Notes under the pieces: generated by a model
Database searches by the model: none
Seen by the model: only the letters and a program-made list of their open reading frames with translations
Told to the model about the DNA's origin: nothing
Position numbers and translations under genes: made by a program
Shown here: one piece after another, positions 53,292 through 62,683 of the stretch
Position numbering within the stretch: the stretch's first letter is position 1
How the letters are laid out: the number at the start of each line of letters is the position of its first letter
NCBI GenBank assembly: GCA_963920525.1
Contig: OY986438.1
Coordinates: forward strand, 77,739,560 to 77,803,559
Origin: Dichetophora obliterata
Taxonomy: Eukaryota; Arthropoda; Insecta; Diptera; Sciomyzidae
Direction of reading: 5' to 3'
Length of the DNA stretch: 64,000 bases

Positions 53292-56274
53292 TAATCCCCT
53301 CCTCCTCCTGTGCTGACTCTTCCTCCTTGTCCTCTTCCCTAATCTTAGATCGTGTCTTAACCATGTTCACGTCATCCTTTGTCTTTTCTTTGTGCAAATT
53401 TTCTACCGCCACATTTTCGCTCACATGTGGTACCCTACTTAGAGCGTCAGCATTAAGATTCTTCTTTCCCGGCTTATAAATTATCTCAAAGTCATATTCT
53501 GATAACTTATGCCTGAATCTCGCTAATCTGGATGTTTGATCTTTTAAGTTCGCAATTCCCCTTAATGGCTGATGGTCGGTGTATACTTTAAAATATCTAC
53601 CCAATAAATATGCTCTAAAATTTTTTGCCGCCCACACTATGGCTAAAAATTTCTTCTCTATAGTCGAATATCTCCTCTCTGCGTCATTTAGAGCTCTACT
53701 CGCAAATGAAATTGGTCTGTCTTTGCCTACCTCTCCTTGAGAGAGAACTGCTCCTAGCGCTTCGTTACTAGCGTCTGTTGTTAATATAAATGGCCTAGTA
53801 AAATCCGGATATGCTAAAACTGGAGGTGATATAACTGCTTCTTTTAATTCATTAAATGCTTTCTGGCAGCTGTCCGTCCATTTAAACTTTTCGTCTTTTC
53901 TAAGTAATTTGTTTATTGGCAATATTATTTTTGCTGCGCCTGAAATAAACTTCCTGTAATAGTTTATTAATCCCAAAAATGCTTGTACCTCTTTTCTGTT
54001 TCTGGGTACTGGAATTCTTTTTACGCATTCCACCTTCCCTGGATCAGGTAAAGCTCCTAGTTCTGAACACTTATGCCCTAAATATACTACTTCCCTGCGC
54101 AAAAACTGACATTTTTCTGTATTCAATTTCAATGTGTTTTCCCTTAATACGTTGAAAACCTTTGTCAACCTCTCCTCATGCTCCCCTAAATTCCTTCCGT
54201 AAACTACTATGTCATCTAAATACACAAAGCAGTCCAAACCCTGTAATCCTGTTAAAATATGATTCATAATTCTCTGAAACGTTGCCGGTGCACCTGTCAG
54301 ACCAAACGGCATTCTTTTAAATTCGTAATGCCCCATTCCTGTACTGAACGCTGTCTTCTCCTTATCTTCTTCATTAATTAAAACCTGATGGTACACACTT
54401 GCGAGATCTAATGTCGAAAAATACCTGCTATTACCTAGTTGGTCCAATATTTCATCTATTCGTGGAAGTGGGAACACCTGCTTTACTGTAGCCTCATTGA
54501 CTTTCCTGAAGTCTACTACTAGCCTCCATTTCTTTTGCCCGTCTTTACCACTTTTCTTTGGTACTAGCAGCAAAGGAGAATTCCAAGGCGATTTGCTTGG
54601 TGAAATTATTCTGTCCTCTAAAAGCTTGTTTACTTGTGTATTTATTTCCTCCCTATGGCTCTGAGGCAACCTGTACTGCTTCTGATTAATAGGTGATTGA
54701 TCTGCTTTAGTCGGTATTTCGTGCTTTAAAACTGGTGTGAAGGACAATTCATCACCCTCTAACAAAAATATGTCATGAAATGATATGCACAATTTCTCTA
54801 TCGATGATCTCTCCTCTTTATTTAAACTTCTTCCTATATCAATAGATTTCAATAATGTATCTATCCTTTTTCTAATATCTGTTGTTTGGTATGTATTAAT
54901 TTTCCCACTACTTGCTTCCTTGTATTTATTAAAATTTGAAAATTTTGGCTCAAAATCGGGTTTTAAATTATATTCCTTTTCTGTCGCGTTTAAGATTGGA
55001 ACAAGGACTCTGTTATTCCTCACTTCTACCAAAGCATCCCCCAAATATATTCCCGTCTCTATTTCCTGTTTGTGTATGATTATCTTCGGTATTTTGGTTT
55101 TTACTTGCATGGACACTAATGTTACTGCCCTTGCTTTAACTGTTCTATTTTTATTGTAACAAATGTTACCCCACTCGTATGCTGTTTTCAGTGGTAAAAC
55201 AATGCTCTTCCCGCAATCTATATCAACGAATACCAATTTCTTATCCAAAGAATCTATTATTGACCGATTCCATAAATTGTCCCTTCCTAGAATACCATCT
55301 GCTGGAATCCCTTGTTCGGTTTCCACTACCTGTAACGTGAAACACAGTTTGTCCATTAATAAATGTTTCACTTTAATTGAACCTAAAGTACGTACATATC
55401 CCCCAAACGCGCCACTCAATTCTCTCGTGTCCTTTTTGCTTACGTTTTCGAACGACTTCAGTGACTTTTTCTTAATCAAGCTAGTATCCGCCCCAGAATC
55501 AACCAGTAAAATGAGTTTTCCGTCTTTTGCTTCCTTACAAGGAACCTGTACGAACACATCATTTACCCCAGTCTTCTCGGGACACGTAGCCTTCCTACCT
55601 AAAGTCCAGTTTGAATGACGACCGTTCGTCCTCAATCGACTCAATGATAATTCAGTTAGGCCCCAAAGCTCGTAGAATAATTTTTTCAACCCTTTTTTAA
55701 ATATTGACAACTTCGATTTTGCTCTGTGTACTGACTTACTTATCAACGAATTACCCTTACCTACACTTAAGCCATTGGCAACCTCCAATACCCACACCGT
55801 TACCATGCAGAGGCCCATTATTAATAATTGAATACATGGAATAACCAATCTCTTGCAGGCGCTTCCCAATTCAATCCCCAGGTCCTTTATATCCTTCACA
55901 CATCCTTGTTTTTGTATACCTTGGGCCCTAAATCCTTCTACCTTTTCCGTTATATCCTCTACTTGCACCTGAAGGTTTTCCTGTTCCATATCCGCCCTGT
56001 TACTCTTCGATAATTCGGTGCTTGCAACTACGCCATTTCTTGACCTCTGATGGATATTCATCTCATCCCTCGTCTCTGTTGATGACAACCTATCAAATGC
56101 CTTTCCTGACGCTCGCTTATACCTGCTCTTTGTTTCAATATTATCTATTCTTCCCGATGGTAATGACAACTGCTCTACCCCTTGGTTAGACCTATGATAG
56201 ATATTCACCCCGTCTCTCCTTGACGGTAATGACAAATTATTCATAGCCCCCTGGTGTGTGAGAGAGATATTCAT
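53224..56274 (-). CDS. Element Y pol: protease, RT, RNase H
   Basis: A 1016-codon open frame, starting by the first ATG 42 bp after gag; real entry is probably by frameshift from gag. Residues 1-235 are unusual: short repeats with LSLPS(R/G)R and a hydrophobic stretch (about 143-165, LVIPCIQLLIMGLCMVTVWVLEV). Protease motif LLVDSGADTSLI is at about 256-267, with ILGRDNLW later. RT shows QYRLPQSHREEI, WNSPLLLVPKKSG, FSTLDLASVYHQV, GHYEFKRMPFGL and catalytic FVYLDDIVVYG (about 54210). RNase H has LTTDASNEALGAVLSQGEVG and YTDHQPL. The frame runs into integrase via a one-base shift. Confidence 0.9.
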   Translation of the reverse strand: MNISLTHQGAMNNLSLPSRRDGVNIYHRSNQGVEQLSLPSGRIDNIETKSRYKRASGKAFDRLSSTETRDEMNIHQRSRNGVVASTELSKSNRADMEQENLQVQVEDITEKVEGFRAQGIQKQGCVKDIKDLGIELGSACKRLVIPCIQLLIMGLCMVTVWVLEVANGLSVGKGNSLISKSVHRAKSKLSIFKKGLKKLFYELWGLTELSLSRLRTNGRHSNWTLGRKATCPEKTGVNDVFVQVPCKEAKDGKLILLVDSGADTSLIKKKSLKSFENVSKKDTRELSGAFGGYVRTLGSIKVKHLLMDKLCFTLQVVETEQGIPADGILGRDNLWNRSIIDSLDKKLVFVDIDCGKSIVLPLKTAYEWGNICYNKNRTVKARAVTLVSMQVKTKIPKIIIHKQEIETGIYLGDALVEVRNNRVLVPILNATEKEYNLKPDFEPKFSNFNKYKEASSGKINTYQTTDIRKRIDTLLKSIDIGRSLNKEERSSIEKLCISFHDIFLLEGDELSFTPVLKHEIPTKADQSPINQKQYRLPQSHREEINTQVNKLLEDRIISPSKSPWNSPLLLVPKKSGKDGQKKWRLVVDFRKVNEATVKQVFPLPRIDEILDQLGNSRYFSTLDLASVYHQVLINEEDKEKTAFSTGMGHYEFKRMPFGLTGAPATFQRIMNHILTGLQGLDCFVYLDDIVVYGRNLGEHEERLTKVFNVLRENTLKLNTEKCQFLRREVVYLGHKCSELGALPDPGKVECVKRIPVPRNRKEVQAFLGLINYYRKFISGAAKIILPINKLLRKDEKFKWTDSCQKAFNELKEAVISPPVLAYPDFTRPFILTTDASNEALGAVLSQGEVGKDRPISFASRALNDAERRYSTIEKKFLAIVWAAKNFRAYLLGRYFKVYTDHQPLRGIANLKDQTSRLARFRHKLSEYDFEIIYKPGKKNLNADALSRVPHVSENVAVENLHKEKTKDDVNMVKTRSKIREEDKEEESAQEEEGIIDEEEIVRKTRKTSCESANRSE

Positions 56275-56315
56275 CCCATTTTGCCTATTCTTTGTATTTG
56301 AGTTGGGATTCCAAT

Positions 56316-58028
56316 CTATTGGCGTAGATTGGCCCGCATGGAGTTTCCCTGCCTACTTTCCCTGTTTATTTTTGCGTAACAGTCCTTTTTATAATGCCCT
56401 GGCTTGTTGCACCAGTGACATGTCACCTGTTGTTGCTTGTCACCCGTATTATGGGATCCTTTGGTTCCCGTGGTATTGTCCCTAAACGGATTATTTCTTG
56501 CTTGGCTGTTGTTATATGGCCTAGTGCCATTATTCCCTTGCATATTGCTCCTTTCTACCGGGACGTAGGGTGGTGCACATTTCCACCCTTTCTCGTGCCC
56601 ATACTCCTGGCACTTATCACAATAGGGAGTGTTCTTCCTTGTGATACACTCATCCCTGGTGTGTCCTTGCCTGTTACAGAATGAACACCTTACATTCATT
56701 CTATACTCCTTGGACCTCTTATCCTCTCTTTCGGACCTATTGTTATCCGCAAACCTAACTCCTGTTGATACATTCCTTATCCTTAAACCCTGTTCCAGTC
56801 TACTACTCAATTCCTGCACCTCATCCCTTTCTTGTATTGCGTATGTCCTGCGCATGGAGTTCCTTCCTGACTCATTCCTGTGCCTGTCATTTAGCATGTA
56901 CTCTGTGTCTATCGCTTTCCTCACTACGTCTGAAAAATCTTCTCCTGTCTGCGCTAATACTACCGTTCTTATTCCTAGATCATTTATCCCCCTTTTAAAC
57001 GCGGTCAGCACGGATCTACTCAATTGATCGAGAAGCATCTTGTTGTCCCCTATATAATCTCTCCCCCTAGCTTCTATTGAACCTAACCTTCGTGCAAACG
57101 AACTTATTGTCTCTCCTGGCTCTTGTTCACATTTCGACAATTCGGTATATACTGAATCATATGTGGTGGCCCGTAAATAGTTACACTTAATTAAAATGTA
57201 TATATCCTCTAATTTGCTAAAGCGTCGGGACCTACATAATTCAAAAGCATCTCCATGCAACCTGAGCTTAATGCACTCTATGAAACTTGGCATATCCGCC
57301 TCTTTTATCGTCTTCGCGGCCAGGTCGCATCCCTGAATAAATCGATATACCTCTGCCGGTGACTCGGTACCCGAAAACAAGGGTACGAGGTTATTCACCG
57401 TCTTGGCAATTTCGTTCACGTTCATATTTGTGTTGGTGAACCGCACGTTCTCGTAAATATGATCCGCCTCCCTGCCTGTATCTACCAGTATTTCCTTATG
57501 ATACAGAGATGTATCCGTTGCTAGCCTTAGCTCGTCCTCCAAATGTCTATTTCTCACTTGCAACTCCCTGATCCTATCGTTTGCCTGTCCTATCGTTTCA
57601 AACTCCTCCCTGGCCTGTTGAGCTATTAATCTTTCCACCAGGTCCGTTGAAATGTCCTTTCTTTTAAACAGAGTTCGTAACCTCTCGTTTTCGATGTCTA
57701 ATTCCTCTGCTCTCTCTAGCTCCCCAACCCTTTGTTGTTCAACCTCTCTGAGCTTTGATTTTAGAGCTTCAAAATGATTCTTATATGATTCAAATTTTTC
57801 TACCTGCGCCACACTCTTGTGCTCGTGAAAACTGTCTATGAAATCGAACAGTACATCCGCCTCTTCGACCTTTGTTAAATTTTTCTCAAGCGCATTTGAC
57901 TGAAGCAGCGCAAAATTATCTTTGTTTGATATCACTACCTTAGCTCGTGCCCACAATTTTTCTACAAATCTTTCTAATTCTCCTATGTGCTCTAAATGCT
58001 TCCTTTCTGTTTCACTCACGTGGTCCAT
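56316..58028 (-). CDS. Element Y Gag polyprotein, intact frame
   Basis: 570 codons from ATG at 58028. Residues 1-185 are strongly helical and Glu/Arg-rich, probably coiled coil. A capsid-like region follows (about 205-390: VPLFSGTESPAEVYRFI, DAFELCRSRRF, EPGETISSFARRLG). The C-terminus has three CCHC zinc knuckles: CSFCNRQGHTRDEC (about 448-461), CDKCQEYGHEKGWKC (about 470-484, one residue longer than standard) and CHWCNKPGHYKKDC (about 537-550), with an Asn/Arg-rich spacer. Gag assembles particles and packages RNA. Many errantivirus Gags lack knuckles, so three is notable. Confidence 0.9.
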   Translation of the reverse strand: MDHVSETERKHLEHIGELERFVEKLWARAKVVISNKDNFALLQSNALEKNLTKVEEADVLFDFIDSFHEHKSVAQVEKFESYKNHFEALKSKLREVEQQRVGELERAEELDIENERLRTLFKRKDISTDLVERLIAQQAREEFETIGQANDRIRELQVRNRHLEDELRLATDTSLYHKEILVDTGREADHIYENVRFTNTNMNVNEIAKTVNNLVPLFSGTESPAEVYRFIQGCDLAAKTIKEADMPSFIECIKLRLHGDAFELCRSRRFSKLEDIYILIKCNYLRATTYDSVYTELSKCEQEPGETISSFARRLGSIEARGRDYIGDNKMLLDQLSRSVLTAFKRGINDLGIRTVVLAQTGEDFSDVVRKAIDTEYMLNDRHRNESGRNSMRRTYAIQERDEVQELSSRLEQGLRIRNVSTGVRFADNNRSEREDKRSKEYRMNVRCSFCNRQGHTRDECITRKNTPYCDKCQEYGHEKGWKCAPPYVPVERSNMQGNNGTRPYNNSQARNNPFRDNTTGTKGSHNTGDKQQQVTCHWCNKPGHYKKDCYAKINRESRQGNSMRANLRQ

Positions 58029-58471
58029 CTACAGTTATTCACTACCTCAAGATTCTAGTTAAAAAAAAAAACTCTTTTAATTCGCCTTGCATTTATTATC
58101 ATATATCCCTGTTTATTCTTCTATCCAATTTATTATTTAATTGTAAAGGAAGACAAAAAGATACTTCGCATTATCTCTATTAAAGGTCTTCTTGAGGAAA
58201 TTTTTAGTTTCATATCTTCATTCCTGATGTAAAAAAAAAATCAAACTATTCCCTTTAACCAAATTCTTTTTCCTACGAACAATTTGAACACTTCAATAGA
58301 ATCCACTTCAAAGTATAGTCAAAATCATATCATTAAGAAAGAACATTTATTTAATTACATTTATTATTCAACGACTATGGGTACTTTTAGATATAATAAA
58401 ATGCAGCAATAGTTTTCCTTGTTTGATGCTCATCTAGCAACTACCCTTCGTCCTGCTTTTCGCCTCCGTCC

Positions 58472-58871
58472 TTAAGTACGGCTAGCCTTGATGTCTCTTC
58501 TTATTCGCCTCTTCCATTCATTTGTTGTTGCCATATTTAGTTCTTCGTACAGCAATGCTCGCACCACCCTTCGCTTGTAGGCTTTTCCTCCTCTCTTCCT
58601 TTTGGTGCTAATGACAGGGGGTATGTATGGTTCTACTTCCTTCCGTACTATCATATGGTTCCGCCGGCGATACTCCTCTATCGTTATTGGCTTTGGACCT
58701 GCTGTCTTCGAGGTAGGCGTATAGACCGGATACCGCTGTGGTGCTCCCTCCGGTACGTACTCTTCGCAGTTAGTTCCGCACTCTTTTTCCTCCTGCACCT
58801 GTTCCTCGTACTTTCTGAAAAGTGCCTCTATCACCTCCGCTGTTGGCGTCTCAAGTTCCTGGTAACAATCT
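58472..58871 (-). CDS. Element Y leader ORF (TIEEY family), no ATG
   Basis: The frame of about 130 codons lies between LTR and gag. It has no ATG at its beginning: the codon at 58834 is GTG. It may instead start at a splice acceptor (tttacag or ttaccag, near 58862-58875 on the minus strand). Acidic N-terminal helix (ALFRKYEEQVQEEKECG), then YPVYTPTSKTAGPKPITIEEYRRR, then a basic tail (STKRKRGGKAYKRRVVRALLYEEL, EWKRRIRRDIK). The P-K-P-ITIEEY-R-x-R core and the basic block match the leader ORF of element Z. Role unknown; a nucleic-acid-binding accessory protein is plausible. Confidence 0.6.
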
Positions 58872-59526
58872 GTAAACGAAATAGCCGTTCTGGTTTAAAC
58901 AGTTTTTATTGCTATCCTAATTTTCCCGAAAATTAATTTAATTCTACCGAATTGTACCTCCAACTTTTAGCATATAAAATTGTCGCTAAAGTTAAATGCG
59001 AGCAAGAATAGTTGCTTTGACGCAAAGCTAATTTATTAATTTTTGTTAAGTTAATATATAGAAGAAACGACGCAAAACCCTTTTTTAAAATATTTGACTA
59101 AACCTTTTCTAAAAAAAAAACATTATCCTTATGGCCCCTGTAATCATAAGGAGTCTATCAACCATTACTATTCCAAGTTTTTTTTTTTATAAATGTCCTA
59201 AAAAAAAATGTCCATTCTAAAAAAATTATACAACGCAAAAAAAAATTATTCCAATCAAAAATTTAAATTCCTTAAAAAAAATTTTTATTCCAAAATATCC
59301 TTGTTGTTCCTGTAACAACAAAGTCCCACCGATTACTTTGAATCCCTACAAAAGAACTAATGTCCTTACTGTTCCTATAACAGAAGGATCCTAGCTATTA
59401 CTTTTTTATGGCCATTATTTTCTTTCTTTTTATGAATATCCTAAAAAAAATTTCCATTCTTTAAAAATTTTTACCAAACTAATAAAAAAAATTATCCTAA
59501 AATCTTTGCTGTCCTTGCGAACAGAA
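58872..59526 (-). other. Element Y 5' leader
   Basis: Strongly AT-rich with many A and T runs; no ORF. A short motif of the type ccttg-tgttcctgtaacaa-aag recurs about three times (59140, 59300, 59370, 59510), suggesting degenerate repeats of about 60-140 bp. Confidence 0.5.
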
Positions 59527-59547
59527 GGATCCTACCGGCTGCGCCAA
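59527..59547 (-). other. Element Y primer-binding site (tRNA-Ser type)
   Basis: The minus strand reads TTGGCGCAGCCGGTAGGATC, three bases from the LTR end. TGGCGCAGTCGGTAGGAT is the site used by 17.6/297-like errantiviruses, one base different. Confidence 0.85.
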
Positions 59548-59550
59548 TTT

Positions 59551-60688
59551 TGTTGCGTCCTCCAGTGAGGATGCACATAGGTCCTATTCGTGGCCCTACT
59601 TGTCAGACTGGGAACTCGTGCCAAGTCCTGGTTATTCTTTCTCACCTTATTATGCTAGGCATGGTGAGTTATGCCGGTCTGTAGGCAGCCGTGAGGGTGC
59701 CGGAATGTTACCTGTATTATACTTACTCATGCTGATCTGGGTTGAAAAGTCCTCTGGTCCTTCTTTAGGTCCCTTGTTCTGTTTAGAGAGAATAACGTTT
59801 TTTGTACTTTTCTTTACCGGTCACTTTAGTGACTGTATACTTTTATTTTCACAGTTTTATTTGTTTACCATTAACAGTCAACTATCTACACAGTAATAAA
59901 ATCGACTATCTACTCTCTTAAAACTACTTATATTTAACACCTCGGTTTTTACGATAATTGGGTGTACTCAGCATTTGTGCAAGATGCGGAAGGCAATCTT
60001 GCACAATAATTAGTCTTAGTTTTTATTGATCTAGTTTACAATTATTTCCTTGTACGTAATTTCTTAACAATTAGGAAATGTTAAGCTTGCATTTGGTCTT
60101 GCATTCTTGGCCTAGGTTATATCTGGCTCAAGAATTTACTCTAGTTCCAATTAATTATTCTTTAAAATATACAGACATTCTTAAAGTAAACATTATTATT
60201 CAGTCTTACATTCCTACATACTTATTTAATATTGCCAACTTAGGCCAAACAAACATACAAACATGTATTACATGTGTAATTGGGTCATGTTCCAATGTTC
60301 AGTTCGTATTTAACTTATACTTGTTTTGCGTTATTCGCTTAGCCAAACTTTGTGTATGTTAAATACAACAATAAAATATTAAAATTAATTTACCTCTGGT
60401 TTTTGTCTAGCTAGCATTTTACGCTGGCCGCACAGAAGTAAATTGTTGGCTTTATTTTATTGTCTTTAATATAGCGCTTGCTATGAAAGCTGATCGCCCA
60501 ACTGGCGTCAGTGTTTACTTTAATAGCTTCTGTTTTGAAGGTGCCGACCTTGGCATTGAATTAACTTAAAGCGCTACAATGCAATGAAAGCTGATCGCCC
60601 GATTTGCGGTAGATCAGTTCTCATTGCAGGCACTTGAACATTTAAAAACAGATAACGTTTTGGGGAAGCCGCGTTGTGAGTCACAACA
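59551..60688 (-). repeat. Element Y 5' LTR
   Basis: 1138 bp, same length as the 3' LTR with about nine differences. Hairpin stem copy at 59977-60004. The reading frames inside it on the plus strand (for example at 59600 and 60078) mirror those in the 3' LTR and are not convincing genes. Confidence 0.95.
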
Positions 60689-60692
60689 CAGG

Positions 60693-60918
60693 CCGCAACG
60701 ATGCCACCGCTACCAAGGCACTTTCAAACAGAGAGTCACTACGAAGTCCACCCAGCCTGGCCTCCATAGCTACAGCAGCGGATTAGCAACGAGCAGGCTC
60801 GACATAAGCGTGGAACACAGCGCACAATCAGTAAACATATCGAAGGGATATACTACAGGGTCCGGATTTGCCGATCCGGAAAAGTGAGAACGCTTTAACC
60901 CCCGAACTACCAGGGGGG
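60693..60918 (+). other. Element X internal 3' end and PPT
   Basis: Continuation of element X after the Y insertion. No ORF of note. A small palindrome ccggatttgccgatccgg occurs near 60860, and the tract ccaggggg immediately before TGTAAG (60919) is the PPT. Confidence 0.7.
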
Positions 60919-62683
60919 TGTAAGAACCCCTTTTGACTGGGTCAAAACCGGCCCTCACAATCGGAGCCCACCAAACGATTCTACCGATGGCGGCCCTGCT
61001 ACGACCACATAAACGACCGGCAGCCAGGCAATACCCCATCGCATAATAAGCAGCACCCCTGTAAATACAAATCACAGGCGACCGCATCTACAACAACAAC
61101 CACACTACCCCAGTTTAAGTAACTTGCTTAACAACAGCAACGCTACACATTTATAGTCAACGACATCAACAACAACAACGCTGCTCCAGCATTAAAAGCA
61201 GTCAACGCTACAACAGCAACGCTATGTACCCATAGCCAAAAAAGACGAAACCCCCTCCCGATGACGACAAACAACAGCTGCCTCAGCCAAACATGAACCA
61301 CGGATCACGCCACTCACGGTAACCGTACCTATTTATATAATCATTAAATTTCATATTCCGACTGCTACTCAAAGTACAGTCATAATAAAACACATCTTTA
61401 TTTTTGTTATTATAAACTTCATTATTCTAATAGTCTAATCTTTATTAAGCTATATATATGTAATACACACTATACATACTAATAAGTTAAACATTGAATT
61501 GACCACTTAAAATCCAATACTTGAAACTAAACTAAAGTACTCGCCCTGTATTATATTTAAGCTAGAAACATAAAGCACACACACATTGTTACACATATAA
61601 GAAATTTGTATTACCAAAAATAACACATACATACAAAAGTACTGAGCGAGCTTCCCCTCAAAATATAACACACACATTTATACACCACATAAGAAATAGT
61701 GTGTATCAAATTGTGTAAATTATATTTGTTTCTCGCTCAGACAAGCATAGAATGTATGAATATCGTAAATAGAATAAGTTTATATGCGTCACATGACGCC
61801 GGTGCCAGCCACCACTTAGGAGATTTTATTTTTTGGAAATAAAGAGTCGAGTGCGAGACACTGAATGGATAAGACGTACTGAATTTTTATTACAATTTAT
61901 TCGAGTTGGAAATATTTGGAAGCTGAGAGCAATTTGGAAGGTAGCTGGTCGGACGGACGCTGACACCAAAGACGGTAAGGTATCCTGAAAACAACCCCAC
62001 ACCACTTCCTAGATTCCTTTCACACTAGGGCAAAACGTCGAGAGTTAAGACCTTTCATCGAAAGCTTTTCATCTCCGTTTTCCCACTTCCAACTCTGCAC
62101 GAGTACCGCCGAAAGGCCATTTCACAAAATCTGTTTCACGCTTGAGGCCAGATGGCTCTTTAGGAGCACCTCAGGACCTCGCGTCGAAACGCCTTGCCAG
62201 CTATACGCCAGCAAATATCCTATTACAAAGCGAGCGTCGTGGCCAGAGACGTTAAAGTTCTCCGTGCCCCGCTTTGTGCTTTCCCACAGCTCTGCACGAG
62301 TAAACCAAAGCATAACCCCTTTAACAAAATTGTTTCACGCTTGAGGCTGGACGATTCACTGAGTCACCCAAGCTTCGCGTCGGAACAAATCGCAAGCTAC
62401 ACGCCAGCGTCCCTATCCCATTCCCGAAGAAATCCCTAGCGACGCAAACCGCACGGACGGACAGGCCGACAGGACGAACCGGCCATCCACCTGCAAAGCA
62501 TCACTACCCGTAAGAGGATTTCTAGTCGGACATCGCCGCGATTCTAGTGCTCCCTTAAAAAAGGAGTGCAAGCGGTCACAACACAAAACCTCCACAACAC
62601 TTCTTGTGTCAGAACCCCGGACAGCCGCTGAGTTATACCCTGGCTGGAAAACCCAATCTGTAGCGCCCCGGAGGTTCGTTACA
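60919..62683 (+). repeat. Element X LTR2
   Basis: Uninterrupted 1765-bp LTR, TGTAAGAACCCC to GTTACA, preceded by a PPT and followed by a PBS-like sequence. It therefore serves as the 3' LTR of copy 1 and the 5' LTR of a second copy. It shows what LTR1 looked like before the LINE insertion. Confidence 0.9.

Larger units (their letters stand above)
44657..60688 (-). mobile_element. Errantivirus-like Ty3/gypsy element Y with env and an antisense gene
   Basis: 16,032 bp between two LTRs of 1138 bp, on the minus strand: LTR, PBS, leader ORF, gag, pol, then an opposite-strand gene, env, a long AT-rich tail, PPT, LTR. About nine differences between LTRs (about 0.8%) show a recent insertion. Canonical insect errantiviruses are about 7-9 kb, so this element is unusually long. 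Confidence 0.92.
29417..62683 (+). mobile_element. Element X copy 1: long-LTR element carrying a SUMO-protease gene
   Basis: LTR1 (29417-39219) contains a LINE. The internal region is 39220-44656 plus 60693-60918 and contains element Y. LTR2 is 60919-62683. LTRs of 1765 bp start TGTAAG and end GTTACA. Long LTRs and the tRNA-Lys-type PBS resemble Ulysses/Osvaldo. Removing inserts, the internal region is about 5.66 kb and holds no RT, RNase H or integrase that I can find. It encodes a proline-rich protein and a Ulp1/SENP-like protease. It therefore looks like a large non-autonomous derivative (LARD-like) with cargo. Confidence 0.75.
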
